This document shows, piece by piece, positions 52,373-61,649 of a stretch of DNA of 64,000 bases (within the stretch, counting starts at the first letter, position 1; each line of letters begins with the position of its first letter). The notes beneath the pieces are model-generated. The model worked only from the letters and a program-made list of their open reading frames with translations, made no database searches and was not told the DNA's origin. A program made the translations under genes and the position numbers. The stretch is from an uncultured Prevotellaceae bacterium (GTDB taxonomy: Bacteria; Bacteroidota; Bacteroidia; Bacteroidales; Bacteroidaceae). The stretch lies in assembly GCA_949295905.1 (NCBI GenBank), contig CASFNA010000019.1, forward strand, positions 1 to 64,000. The letters are read 5' to 3'.

Positions 52373-54753
52373 TACACAATATAAACATTCCACTTTTTAT
52401 ACAGCGCATGCGTTATGTCTTTCGGCAAATAGCCCACAAAGGCGGCCTGCTGGCATTTACGGCAGCAATAACGTTAGTATCATGCTCGACTACAAAAAAC
52501 CTGCACGAAGGCGACCAGTTGTTCATCGGACTTGAAAAAATAGAATACACCAACTTCAACGAAGACAGCGAAAACCAGACGGAAGCCGACCACTTCTCTA
52601 CTACAAAAGAAGAAGTTGAATCGTCACTGGCAACCGCACCCAACGGTGCGCTCTTCGGCAGTTCCTACTACCGAACCCCGTTCCCCTACGGTTTGTGGAT
52701 ATGGAACGCCTTTTCAGGCTCGAAGAACAAGATTGCAAAATGGATAACAAAGACTTTCGGCAAAGCCCCTGTGCTGATGCGGCAGGTAAACCCGGAGTTG
52801 CGTGCATCTGTGGCGCAGTCTGTATTACAAAACCACGGTTACCTTAACGGCAAAGTAAGCTACAAAGTCATTGAGCAGAAAAACCCCAAGAAGGCGAAAA
52901 TAGGTTATACTGTAGACTTTGGAAAGCTCTTTACCGTTGACACGCTGGAATATGTGGACTTTCCAGATGAAGCCGACAGCCTCATCAACCTTACAAAGGA
53001 CGAGACAAAGCTAAAACCAGGCTCGCCGCTTGACGCAGCCGTGATGGATGCCGAGCGTACACGCCTGTCAACCATATTCCGCAACAATGGGTATTACTTT
53101 TACCAGCCAAACTTCGCCTCATACCTTGCCGACACGATAGCCGAACCCGGCAAGGCAAAGCTGCGCCTACAGTTGGCAGCCAACCTTCCGTCAATAGTCA
53201 AGCGGAAATGGTACATAGGCAAAATACGCATAAACCTGCGAAAGCAGTTCATGGAAGAGCTTAAAGACTCTTTCAGCCACCGCTATTTCGCCGTAAGATT
53301 CAACGGCAAACGCCCTCCAATACGCCCGAGAATAATACTGGCCGACCTGAAACTGCGCCCCCGCCAGCTGTTCAACTACGACAAGTACATTGAGTCAGCC
53401 AATAAAATCAACGGCTCGGGGCTGTTCAGCTCGGCAGAGTTCACCTTCACCCCGCGCGACACCACGGGGCGCAGCGACACTCTGGACGTTGACCTTACAT
53501 GCACGTTCGGCAAACCATACGACTTCTACATAGAGACAAACTACCGCAACAAAATCAACGGCCGCCACGGCCCGGAGCTGGTAGTAGGTTTTACCAAGCG
53601 CAACGCCTTCCGTGGAGGAGAAAAACTTGACATCAACCTGCACGGCTCTTACGAGTGGGAACAAGGGGGGAATGTCAACGGTTCGGGCGGCAACATGAAT
53701 TCTTACGAGTACGGACTCGACGCATCAATCGAGTTTCCACGCCTCGTCGTACCGTTCCTAAAGTTCAGAAGGCGTTTTTACACAACTCCATCCACCCACG
53801 CAAAAGTGGGTATGAACGTGCTCAACCGTCCCAACTATTTCAGGATGCACACGTTCTCGGCCGAATGGACATATACATGGCAGCGTTCCGACAGATGGCG
53901 TCATGAATTCAGTCCGCTCACATTGAAATACCAGAAATTAAACCGTACCACCATTAAATTCGACTCCATCCTCTACGCCAACCCATATCTGCAAACGTCA
54001 ATGCAGGACGTATTCATACCGAAAATGCACTACACGCTGACATACAGTTCAAAGATGCGCAGCCGCAATCCGCTTGTTTGGGAAACAACACTTACCGAAT
54101 CAGGCAACATCCTTTCACTGGGCTATATGGCGGCAGGCAATAAGTGGGATGAGAAAAACAAGCAGCTGTTCGAGAACCCTTACGCGCAATTTGTCAAACT
54201 GGAGACTGACGTAAGCAAGACATGGAAGGTTGGAGAAAAATCCGAATTAGTGGCACACGCCAACGCTGGTGTCATATACTCATACGGCAACAGCGAAAGC
54301 GCACCTTACAGCGAGCAGTTCTACGTGGGCGGAGCCAACAGTATAAGGGCGTTCGCCGTGCGCAGCATCGGCCCCGGCAGCTATACAACCGACGTATCGC
54401 GACTGTCATACCTTGACCAGACCGGCGACATCAAGCTGCAATTCAACCTTGAATACCGCTTCAACTTATTCGGCAGCCTGTATGGCGCAACCTTTATCGA
54501 TGCCGGCAACGTTTGGGCATTACGTGACGACGGCTACCGCCACGGTGCACAGTTCAAGTTCAAGAACGCATTGAAAGAAATGGCACTCGGCACAGGAGTC
54601 GGCATCAGATACGACCTCGACTTCCTTGTACTGCGTCTCGACTGGGGCATTGGGCTGCACGTTCCTTACGAAACAGGAAAGAGCGGCTTCTACAACATAC
54701 CGAAGTTCAAAGACGGGCAGGCCATACACCTTGCCATCGGCTATCCATTCTGA
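52369..54753 (+). CDS. TamL: lipoprotein TamA/BamA-family outer membrane protein
   Basis: 794 residues. The start overlaps the tamB stop (ATGA). A signal with lipobox (TAAITLVSCSTTK) makes it a lipoprotein, unlike proteobacterial TamA. POTRA-like domains fill about 30-330, and the Omp85 barrel follows. The conserved lid motif appears as GGANSIRAFAVRSIGPGSY near 660, and the chain ends in a membrane beta-signal (AIHLAIGYPF). It is the outer-membrane partner of TamB, in the two-gene order known for Bacteroidota. Confidence 0.92.
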   Translation: MIHNINIPLFIQRMRYVFRQIAHKGGLLAFTAAITLVSCSTTKNLHEGDQLFIGLEKIEYTNFNEDSENQTEADHFSTTKEEVESSLATAPNGALFGSSYYRTPFPYGLWIWNAFSGSKNKIAKWITKTFGKAPVLMRQVNPELRASVAQSVLQNHGYLNGKVSYKVIEQKNPKKAKIGYTVDFGKLFTVDTLEYVDFPDEADSLINLTKDETKLKPGSPLDAAVMDAERTRLSTIFRNNGYYFYQPNFASYLADTIAEPGKAKLRLQLAANLPSIVKRKWYIGKIRINLRKQFMEELKDSFSHRYFAVRFNGKRPPIRPRIILADLKLRPRQLFNYDKYIESANKINGSGLFSSAEFTFTPRDTTGRSDTLDVDLTCTFGKPYDFYIETNYRNKINGRHGPELVVGFTKRNAFRGGEKLDINLHGSYEWEQGGNVNGSGGNMNSYEYGLDASIEFPRLVVPFLKFRRRFYTTPSTHAKVGMNVLNRPNYFRMHTFSAEWTYTWQRSDRWRHEFSPLTLKYQKLNRTTIKFDSILYANPYLQTSMQDVFIPKMHYTLTYSSKMRSRNPLVWETTLTESGNILSLGYMAAGNKWDEKNKQLFENPYAQFVKLETDVSKTWKVGEKSELVAHANAGVIYSYGNSESAPYSEQFYVGGANSIRAFAVRSIGPGSYTTDVSRLSYLDQTGDIKLQFNLEYRFNLFGSLYGATFIDAGNVWALRDDGYRHGAQFKFKNALKEMALGTGVGIRYDLDFLVLRLDWGIGLHVPYETGKSGFYNIPKFKDGQAIHLAIGYPF

Positions 54754-54758
54754 CAAAA

Positions 54759-54800
54759 GAATCCGGGCCGACGGAGAATGTTCTCCGTCGGCCCGGATTC
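54759..54800. terminator. 20-bp perfect hairpin between convergent genes
   Basis: GAATCCGGGCCGACGGAGAA, two bases, and its exact complement. It lies 5 bp after the tamL stop and serves the opposing gene too. Confidence 0.9.
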
Positions 54801-54825
54801 CATAATGCCTGCGTAAAACAGACTG

Positions 54826-56787
54826 TCAATCTTTTACAAACTTGACCTTATAGCCATTTACATTCACGATGTATATGCCTGCAGGCGCATCACCAATGTA
54901 AACCGTCTTCTCCGAAGACCGCCTTATGCAAGTTCCGTCCACACTGTACACGGCTACATTTACATCACCGTTTGCTGTCACCTCAATGTTACCGCCTGCA
55001 TATTTTACAGCTACGTCTTCAGCCGTCACAGCCGCACCGATTCCCGTTGGTACAAGCTTAGAATAGAAATACGTGCGGCGTTGTTTCAGCCAGCCGTTGT
55101 TGCCATCGCCGTAGAGGTCGTCTATCGTATTGATTTTGTACGGGTCGGTCCAGCCTTCAGGGAAATAAGCGTCTTCAGCTGAAACGTCGAAATCGAAATC
55201 AACTTCCTGCCCTTGGTTCGTCATCCAGTCACCGTTGCTCCAGCGGTAATTGTACGACTGCACGAGCGTTCCGTTATCATAAAAGTATTCACGCTTTGAA
55301 CTCTCCGTCCAACCCTCTTCGTCTTCAGGCTCCATGGCCGCACTGCGCCTGGCAGCCGGTGCGCCGAGAGGTGACAAACCGCTGCCGCCACTATACGAAA
55401 TGCTTAAAACCTGCTGGCCGTCGGCATTGTATTCGGTTTTCGACATGATATTGGGCGTACGCTTGCCGTCAACCCAGTCCCAGCCGGCCGAAAGCGTCTG
55501 CAAACCCTGTTCATTGTAAGCGTATTTGTACTCGAACAAGCTTTCCCAACCGTTGCCGTTGTCAACCTGCTCAAGCAGCCAAGTCTTCTGGTTTGCGGCA
55601 TTGTAGCCGTAATAAGTGCGCTGGTTGCGCAACTCGCCAATCTTGTTGCCTTCGTCGTCAAACTGGAATGAAACAAACTCATACAACCCCTCACGGTTAC
55701 CCTCGTCGTCATAAGTCCATGTAGTCGGGCTTGCGCTTGTATACAGCCATCCCGTACTGTCGGGCAGGCACTTCCACATCTCGTTCAATGTCACAGCCCA
55801 ATGCTCGTCGTAAGTTTTATGGCTCTTCCATGTATACTTGTAATCGCTTATCTGGCCGCACCACTTCTGGCATGTGGCGTCCCAATATTTCTCCGACTGC
55901 CCCTTCAGATAACCTTCCTCGTAAAACTCGTTTACAAAGATATAATACGGTTCCCATCCGGTGCCGTTCCAGTTAAAGTCCTCCTTAAAGGTCATGCGGT
56001 CGGGGTTGGTGCCTTCTTCATAGTCCGGGTTGGGACCGTCAAACCATACATAGTCGGCCTTGGCCGTACCCTGCCACTTGGTGCCGTCCCATTGGTAGCC
56101 CTCATAGCTGGCCTGGCGGTTCTTGCCGTCATATGAAGCAATGTTGTGTACCGACTGTACCCATTGTCCGCCACTCCATGCGTATACCATTTCTTCGATA
56201 ATATTGCCGCGGTCGTCATAATCGTAAACGCCCTTCGACACGTTCACCCATTGGCCGCTTGCGTCGAGCTGCTGTGTCAGCTGCTCTATTCCAAGCCCCT
56301 GCTCGTTGTACTTGTATTCGTAGCGTATGCCCTGTCCGCCGCTAAGTCCCTGCTGGCTAAGTATCAGGCCGTCTTCGCTCCACACGTAGTCATACGCTTC
56401 GGTAGGTTCGCCCCATGAGTTGCTGGCCGAATTCCAGTAATATATCCTGCGCTTGTTCTCCTTGCCGGCGTCGTTGTATTCAAACAACTGGCGTGTGGCA
56501 TAGCCGGTGCCGTATACGTCGGTCTGGATAATCGAGTCAAGCTTCTCTTTGCCGTCGCCTTCCCGGCTGTTTCTAGCTCCGCCAAGCATGGTTACCACCG
56601 GACTTGCCTCATTACGGCTGACAACTGTAGTCACAGTCCCGTTGACCATGGTGCTTGTAGTCTTTACGGCGTGCAGTTTCGGGCTTATTACTGCGGTGAA
56701 AGACGGCTTCGCCCCCGTGCCGACCTGCGCCGACGCGCCGGCGGCCAACAATGTGCCTGCGGCCAATAGTAAATTTCTAAGGTTCAT
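54826..56787 (-). CDS. Type IX-secreted protein with tandem W-rich YD-like repeats
   Basis: 653 residues. Signal peptide MNLRNLLLAAGTLLAAGASA. Residues about 90-560 consist of some ten units in which a strand such as YKYNEQGL or YDYDDRGN alternates with W-rich strands (SGGQWVQS, DGTKWQGT, NGTGWEPY). This resembles an antiparallel beta repeat like YD/RHS repeats but without the RHS core. The C-terminus is a type A sorting domain (VNVAVYSVDGTCIRR, PAGIYIVNVNGYKVKFVKD). It is encoded 221 bp downstream of a TPR-AraC regulator on the same strand, which may control it. Confidence 0.75.
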   Translation of the reverse strand: MNLRNLLLAAGTLLAAGASAQVGTGAKPSFTAVISPKLHAVKTTSTMVNGTVTTVVSRNEASPVVTMLGGARNSREGDGKEKLDSIIQTDVYGTGYATRQLFEYNDAGKENKRRIYYWNSASNSWGEPTEAYDYVWSEDGLILSQQGLSGGQGIRYEYKYNEQGLGIEQLTQQLDASGQWVNVSKGVYDYDDRGNIIEEMVYAWSGGQWVQSVHNIASYDGKNRQASYEGYQWDGTKWQGTAKADYVWFDGPNPDYEEGTNPDRMTFKEDFNWNGTGWEPYYIFVNEFYEEGYLKGQSEKYWDATCQKWCGQISDYKYTWKSHKTYDEHWAVTLNEMWKCLPDSTGWLYTSASPTTWTYDDEGNREGLYEFVSFQFDDEGNKIGELRNQRTYYGYNAANQKTWLLEQVDNGNGWESLFEYKYAYNEQGLQTLSAGWDWVDGKRTPNIMSKTEYNADGQQVLSISYSGGSGLSPLGAPAARRSAAMEPEDEEGWTESSKREYFYDNGTLVQSYNYRWSNGDWMTNQGQEVDFDFDVSAEDAYFPEGWTDPYKINTIDDLYGDGNNGWLKQRRTYFYSKLVPTGIGAAVTAEDVAVKYAGGNIEVTANGDVNVAVYSVDGTCIRRSSEKTVYIGDAPAGIYIVNVNGYKVKFVKD

Positions 56788-57008
56788 AAATTATAAATTT
56801 TAACAGGTTAATGATGTTCCGCTTTTTATTACGGCTTCCATCGACACTGCCCGGCATACGCCCTGCACTTCGATGGATACCTGTTGCAAAAATAAAGGTT
56901 ACGGCAATAAAATGCAACCCTGCATTGTTTGGATTCTTGAATTAAAACCTCTTTCCCGCCAATAATCACACTATCGTGCACAAACATGCACGAATAAAGG
57001 CACGGCCG

Positions 57009-58748
57009 CTACAAATCGCTGTTGCTTCTGGCCATCTTCTGATAAAGGGAAGGAGTCAATCCTGTCATTTTCTTAAATATGTTCACAAACGTGGCGTGCG
57101 ACTTGTAGCCTACGCTCTCGCCTACGGCCTTCACCGTGATGTTGCCCCACTCCCGGTCGTCGGCCAAGCGCTTGCAGGCCATACGTATGCGGTATTCATT
57201 GACAAAATTGCTGAAATTCTTGTTGTAAGTGCCGTTTATGGCCTGCGACACGTACTTGCTGTTAGAGCCCACGAGCGCAGCCAGACGGTCAAGCGAGAAA
57301 TCGTCGCGGCAAAACTCCTCGCCGCCGTCCATCACCCTGACAATCTCTCTTGCCAGTGCCTGCTGCTGTGCGTGGTCCAGGTTGCTCGACTTGTATTTGC
57401 CGTCGGCTTCCGCCTCGCCGCCATCCACCGGCACGCACAGCCTTGCCCGCAGTTCCGCGGCCTCCGCCTCGGCGCGCGATATGCGGTCAAGGTCGTCGGC
57501 ATGGCGCTTGTCCATGCTCTCCTGGCGGTTTATGAAGTCACGGTTCAGGGCGTACAGGCCTGCGTAGCTCTCGTTAAGCTTGCGGTTCTGACGGTAGAGC
57601 ACGGCCACAAACACCGTGACTACGAGCAGTGCGGCAAGCCCCAGCCCCATAGCCGCACGCTGGCGCGCTATGGTCTGCCGGCTTTTCTCATGCTTAAGGC
57701 GCAGGTCCTGTATCTCGTTGCCTGCTTTCTCCATTTCATATTGGAACTGCTCATTCTTCACCTTCTCAAACTCGCGCTGGTTCAGCACCGAATCGCTTAC
57801 GGTTAGGAATTTTGCCTTATATTCCACGGCCTTGCCGTGCATCCCGGCAGTCTCATAAATGGCAGAAGCGTCTTTCAGCATATCTACGAAATAGTGGCCG
57901 ATGCCGTGGCGGGCGGCCTCGCGTTCGCACTTGCGCAGATAATGCAAGGTGGAATCGACACGCCCCATCTTGTCGAAAGCCTTATAAAGCTCCTGGTATG
58001 CACAGCACTCGTACAGGGGCGGCAGCCCGGAGTCTACGGCGTAAGCGGCGAGCCTGCGCAAGGCGGGCACGGCCTTGTCATACACACCGTATGCCGACTG
58101 TATCAGGCTGCGGTTAAACCCGTTCATGAAACGCGTCACATTGTCGCCGCCGCCCTTAACCTTCAGCGACGCATCAAGATACCGCCGTGCCTCGCCCGGC
58201 TTGCCGGCTGCTATGCACTGACCAGTAAGGTTTATCAGTATCTTGCGCTCTGTGTCGGCGTCAGGGTGCTCCCGGCACACCTTCAGGCCGCTTTTATAAT
58301 AGCTCACCGCCCTGCCGAAGTCGTCAAACTGGGCATATACGTTGCCTATGTTCTTGTAAAACAGGGCCGCGAGGCTGCCCCCTGTCCCTGCCTCGTACAG
58401 CCTCAGGCCGTCGGCATAGCTCTCAAGCGCCCTTGTGTAGTCGCCGCGGTGGTAATATATGTCTCCCGCCTTAAGGTGGGCCAATGCGCACGAGGCACGC
58501 CCTTTGTCGTCAAGCCGGCCGTCGGCACGGCTGCACACAACCATGTAAAGCACCATGGCCTCGTCGCTCCTGCCTTCGGCCAGGCTGTTGTCGCCGTGGC
58601 GCAGTATGCTCTCCGACGGCAACTTTGAAACCGAATTTATCAGTTTCGTGTATTTGCCGTAATCAGCTGCCAGCGCAAGAACCGTGCACAGCAACAGTCC
58701 CAGCGCCATGCCGACGCGCTTATAAATGACAGGCATGGTCATAAACAT
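57009..58748 (-). CDS. TPR-containing AraC-family membrane-bound regulator
   Basis: 579 residues from the ATG at 58748 (MFMTMPVIYKRVGM; ATGs at 58742 and 58736 also possible). The frame is open 84 codons further but contains the promoter. An export signal or membrane helix near residue 20 precedes tetratricopeptide-like repeats (about 50-340, e.g. HLKAGDIYYHRGDYTRALESYADGL). A second membrane helix follows (GLGLAALLVVTVFVAVLYR), then a coiled coil and a C-terminal AraC HTH (LAALVGSNSKYVSQAINGTYN, VGESVGYKSHATFVNIFKKMTG). The layout puts the TPR sensor in the periplasm and the DNA-binding domain in the cytoplasm. Confidence 0.88.
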   Translation of the reverse strand: MFMTMPVIYKRVGMALGLLLCTVLALAADYGKYTKLINSVSKLPSESILRHGDNSLAEGRSDEAMVLYMVVCSRADGRLDDKGRASCALAHLKAGDIYYHRGDYTRALESYADGLRLYEAGTGGSLAALFYKNIGNVYAQFDDFGRAVSYYKSGLKVCREHPDADTERKILINLTGQCIAAGKPGEARRYLDASLKVKGGGDNVTRFMNGFNRSLIQSAYGVYDKAVPALRRLAAYAVDSGLPPLYECCAYQELYKAFDKMGRVDSTLHYLRKCEREAARHGIGHYFVDMLKDASAIYETAGMHGKAVEYKAKFLTVSDSVLNQREFEKVKNEQFQYEMEKAGNEIQDLRLKHEKSRQTIARQRAAMGLGLAALLVVTVFVAVLYRQNRKLNESYAGLYALNRDFINRQESMDKRHADDLDRISRAEAEAAELRARLCVPVDGGEAEADGKYKSSNLDHAQQQALAREIVRVMDGGEEFCRDDFSLDRLAALVGSNSKYVSQAINGTYNKNFSNFVNEYRIRMACKRLADDREWGNITVKAVGESVGYKSHATFVNIFKKMTGLTPSLYQKMARSNSDL

Positions 58749-58764
58749 TTTTCCGTTGCAGTTG

Positions 58765-58795
58765 CAAAAATAAGAAAAAATCACGGATTTTGCAA
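58765..58795 (-). promoter_or_regulatory. Promoter of the TPR-AraC gene
   Basis: Minus strand TTG (58793-58795), 20-bp spacer, TATTTTTG (58765-58772). Confidence 0.7.
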
Positions 58796-59031
58796 GCCGA
58801 CGGACGTAAATCGGCCTGCCTCCGGCACCATTCATCCCATCCGCGTCCAACGAAAACAATCTTCGGGACACCGCCTGCAACCGCACTCCCGGCACACAAA
58901 CAGCCATTACGAAAATCAAAAACATGATTATGCAATAAGCACCGTCACCGCCACAAAAGGCATCCTTGCAGCCCATTTGCATGCGTACAGCCATCAACAC
59001 GTAACCAGCTGGCTGTCAACGCCTTCTCAAT

Positions 59032-59112
59032 ATACGGCCTTTCAGCCTGCAAAAGGCCGTATTTTGCATCGCCATTTGCGGCCTTTTGCAAGGCGGAAGA
59101 CCGCCTTTCAGG
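59032..59112. repeat. AAGGCCGTC intergenic repeat
   Basis: TACGGCCTTTCAGCC, GCAAAAGGCCGTATTTTGC, TGCGGCCTTTTGC and AGACCGCCTTTCAGG, alternating orientation. A CTGTCA word lies 20 bp before it. Confidence 0.7.
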
Positions 59113-59375
59113 ATTCATCAGCTGTGGAGGGGCCTGACATTACACCGTACTCCGCACTTTTGCCGCCAATATTCGTGAAAGCATCCAGCCTTAATCCAGA
59201 CAGTAGGCAACCGTCATGACGCACACCGAGAGAATGACTGAAACAGGCCATCACCTATTAAGCGTTTTCATATTACATAACGCCCGAATTACCGGCAAGC
59301 CGGAAAAGGTGCGTCAAAAGACAAATATTTGACAAATTAAAACCGCCAAAAGTTCCTTGTCTTGACAAAAATTAC

Positions 59376-59383
59376 TATATTTG
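59376..59383 (+). promoter_or_regulatory. -7 box of the nucleotidyltransferase gene
   Basis: TATATTTG followed by CA, about 97 bp before the ATG, leaving a leader of about 90 nt. Confidence 0.5.
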
Positions 59384-59479
59384 CAAGTCGTAAACAGGCA
59401 GGACGGCGCAAATTGCACGCCGACCACCGCATACGGTAGGAAAAACATATTATATATTAAGGTATAAACACAAACTATC

Positions 59480-60391
59480 ATGAAACCTACATTGTTGCTT
59501 TTGGCTGCCGGCATGGGCAGCCGCTATGGCGGACTGAAACAGCTTGACGGCCTCGGCCCCAACGGCGAGACCATCATGGACTATTCCATCTACGACGCCA
59601 TAAAGGCCGGATTCGGCAAGATTGTTTTCGTTATCCGCAAGGACTTCGAACAGGATTTCCGTGAGAAAATCCTAAGCAAGTACGAGGGCCACGTTCCCGT
59701 GGAGCTGTGCTTCCAGAGCCTTGACGCACTGCCCGAAGGCTTCACCTGCCCCGAAGGACGCGTAAAGCCGTGGGGAACCAACCACGCCGTGCTTATGGCT
59801 AAAGACGTAATCAAGGAACCGTTCTGCGTAATCAACTGCGACGACTTCTACAACCGCGACGCCTTCATGGTAATAGGCAAGTTCCTGGCCGACCTGCCCG
59901 AAGGCAGCACCAACCGCTACGCCATGGTGGGCTTCCGCGTAGGCAACACGCTGTCAGAGAACGGCACCGTGGCGCGCGGCATCTGCTCGAAGGACAGCGA
60001 CGAATGCCTGACCACCGTAGTGGAGCGCACCGAAATAATGCGCGTTGACGGCCCGGTATGCTACAAGGACGAAGAAGGCAAGTGGGTGGCAGTAGAAGAC
60101 AACACTCCCGTGTCGATGAACATGTGGGGCTTCACGCCCGACTACTTCGCGCACAGCGAGGAATACTTCAAGGGTTTCCTCTCTGACCCGGCCAACATGG
60201 CCAACCCCAAGGCCGAGTTCTTCATCCCGCTGATGGTCAACAAGCTCATCAACGACGGCACCGCCACCGTTAAGGTGCTCGACACCACGAGCAAGTGGTT
60301 CGGCGTGACATACGCAGCCGACCGCCAAAGCGTGGTTGACAAGATACAAAGCCTGATAGACGAAGGAGTTTATCCGAACAAACTTTGGTAA
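59480..60391 (+). CDS. Sugar-phosphate nucleotidyltransferase-like protein
   Basis: 303 residues. Nucleotide-binding LLLAAGMGSRYGGLKQLDGLGPNGETIMDYSIYDA at the N-terminus is a clear NTP-transferase signature, and INCDDFYNRDAF supplies the metal-binding Asp pair. The central and C-terminal parts (GFRVGNTLSENGTVARGICS, MNMWGFTPDYFAHSEEYF, DTTSKWFGVTYAADRQSV) match a Bacteroidota family usually annotated as UDP-glucose pyrophosphorylase-like nucleotidyltransferase. The sugar is not identified. Confidence 0.85.
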   Translation: MKPTLLLLAAGMGSRYGGLKQLDGLGPNGETIMDYSIYDAIKAGFGKIVFVIRKDFEQDFREKILSKYEGHVPVELCFQSLDALPEGFTCPEGRVKPWGTNHAVLMAKDVIKEPFCVINCDDFYNRDAFMVIGKFLADLPEGSTNRYAMVGFRVGNTLSENGTVARGICSKDSDECLTTVVERTEIMRVDGPVCYKDEEGKWVAVEDNTPVSMNMWGFTPDYFAHSEEYFKGFLSDPANMANPKAEFFIPLMVNKLINDGTATVKVLDTTSKWFGVTYAADRQSVVDKIQSLIDEGVYPNKLW

Positions 60392-60394
60392 TAA

Positions 60395-60500
60395 AAAAAG
60401 CAGACAAGAGACGAACAGACGAGCAGACAAGGAACTTTGATGGTTTCGCGCAATGCAAAATCCCCTGTCTGCTCGTCTGCTTGTCACTTGTCAACTAAAA
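60395..60500. repeat. ACAAGCAG-word palindrome
   Basis: AGCAGACAAGAGACGAACAG and following on the left, CTGTCTGCTCGTCTGCTTGTC and following on the right. Same word family as 12530-12638. It fills the gap between the nucleotidyltransferase and nrnA. Confidence 0.6.
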
Positions 60501-60505
60501 GCATA

Positions 60506-61528
60506 ATGGACATCAACCTGCTTAACGACGAGGAACTGTCCCTGTTCCGCAGTCTTATCGATTCTTCCGAAAAAATAGTCTTATGCTGCCACCGCAGCCC
60601 CGACGGCGATGCCGTTGGCTCGGTGCTCGGCATGGCCGAATACCTGTACTCGCTGGGCAAAGTGCCCGTAATGATAGTGCCTGACGCCTACCCCGACTTC
60701 CTGCAATGGCTGCCGGGCACGGAACGCATGGTGAGGTACGACAAGCACAAGGCCTTCGCCGACGAAATGCTGGCCGCAGCCGACCTGCTGTTCTGCATGG
60801 ACTTCAACACCGTGCTGCGCACCGACGGCATGGCCGAAGCAATCACCGCGTCGCCGGCAAAGAAGGTGATGATAGACCACCACCTCGCCCCCGACATGGA
60901 CACGGCCCTGTGCGTATCTCGACCCGAGGCGTGCAGCACGTGCGAACTGGTGTTCCGCCTCATCTGGCAGCTCGGCGGTTTCGACATGATGACGCGCAAA
61001 TGCGCCGTGCCGCTGTACTGCGGCATGATGACCGACACCGGCGGATTTACTTACAACTCCACGCGCCCCGAAATTTTCTTCATAATCAGCCAGCTGCTGA
61101 CCAAGCGCATAAACAAGGATAAGATTTACCGCAACGTGTACAACAATTACAGCGAATGGCGCATGAGGCTGACGGGATACGTATTGTACCAGAAGATGGT
61201 GGTGATACCTGAATGCAAGGCCGCATACTTCACACTGACGCGCGACGACCTGCGACGGTTCCACTACATCAAGGGCGACGCCGAGGGACTGGTGAACATG
61301 CCGCTGCAAATAAAGGGCACAAAGCTAAGCATATCGCTGCGCGAAGACACAGAGAAAGACAATCTTGTATGGGTAAGCCTGCGCTCGGTTGACGACTTTC
61401 CATGCAACAAGATGGCGGAACTGTATTTCAACGGAGGCGGCCACCTCAACGCCTCCGGCGGACGGCTTGAATGCACCATAACGCAAGCCGAAGACATAGT
61501 ACGCAAGGCTATAAAGGAGTTTTGCTGA
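60506..61528 (+). CDS. nrnA: DHH-family bifunctional oligoribonuclease/pAp phosphatase
   Basis: 340 residues from the ATG at 60506 (MDINLLNDEELSLF); the frame before it is palindrome repeat. DHH motifs: CCHRSPDGDAVGSVLGM, FCMDFNT, the DHH itself in MIDHHLAPDMD and YCGMMTDTGGFTYN. The C-terminal DHHA1 domain has FNGGGHLNASGG. It degrades short RNA oligomers and 3'-phosphoadenosine 5'-phosphate. The length fits NrnA of Bacteroidota. Confidence 0.92.
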   Translation: MDINLLNDEELSLFRSLIDSSEKIVLCCHRSPDGDAVGSVLGMAEYLYSLGKVPVMIVPDAYPDFLQWLPGTERMVRYDKHKAFADEMLAAADLLFCMDFNTVLRTDGMAEAITASPAKKVMIDHHLAPDMDTALCVSRPEACSTCELVFRLIWQLGGFDMMTRKCAVPLYCGMMTDTGGFTYNSTRPEIFFIISQLLTKRINKDKIYRNVYNNYSEWRMRLTGYVLYQKMVVIPECKAAYFTLTRDDLRRFHYIKGDAEGLVNMPLQIKGTKLSISLREDTEKDNLVWVSLRSVDDFPCNKMAELYFNGGGHLNASGGRLECTITQAEDIVRKAIKEFC

Positions 61529-61549
61529 ATGGCGGCTTCAAGGTTACAA

Positions 61550-61645
61550 AGCATTACGGTTATACGGTTTTAAGCCCATAGAGGCATATCAACACATTAC
61601 ATATGCAGGGACAAGCTGTAAAACCGTACAACCTCAAAACCGTAT
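61550..61645. repeat. GTTATACG-word palindrome between convergent genes
   Basis: TACGGTTATACGGTTTTAAG on the left and TAAAACCGTACAACCTCAAA with AACCGTATAATCC on the right. It belongs to the same word family as 14800-14957. Confidence 0.55.
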
Positions 61646-61649
61646 AATC

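Noticed and set aside
57837-58628. 263-residue ORF on the plus strand
   Set aside because: Antisense to the TPR domain of the AraC-type regulator, which is clearly the real gene.
58749-59000. 84-codon N-terminal extension of the TPR-AraC gene
   Set aside because: It contains the -33 and -7 promoter boxes, and a proper signal peptide begins after 58748.
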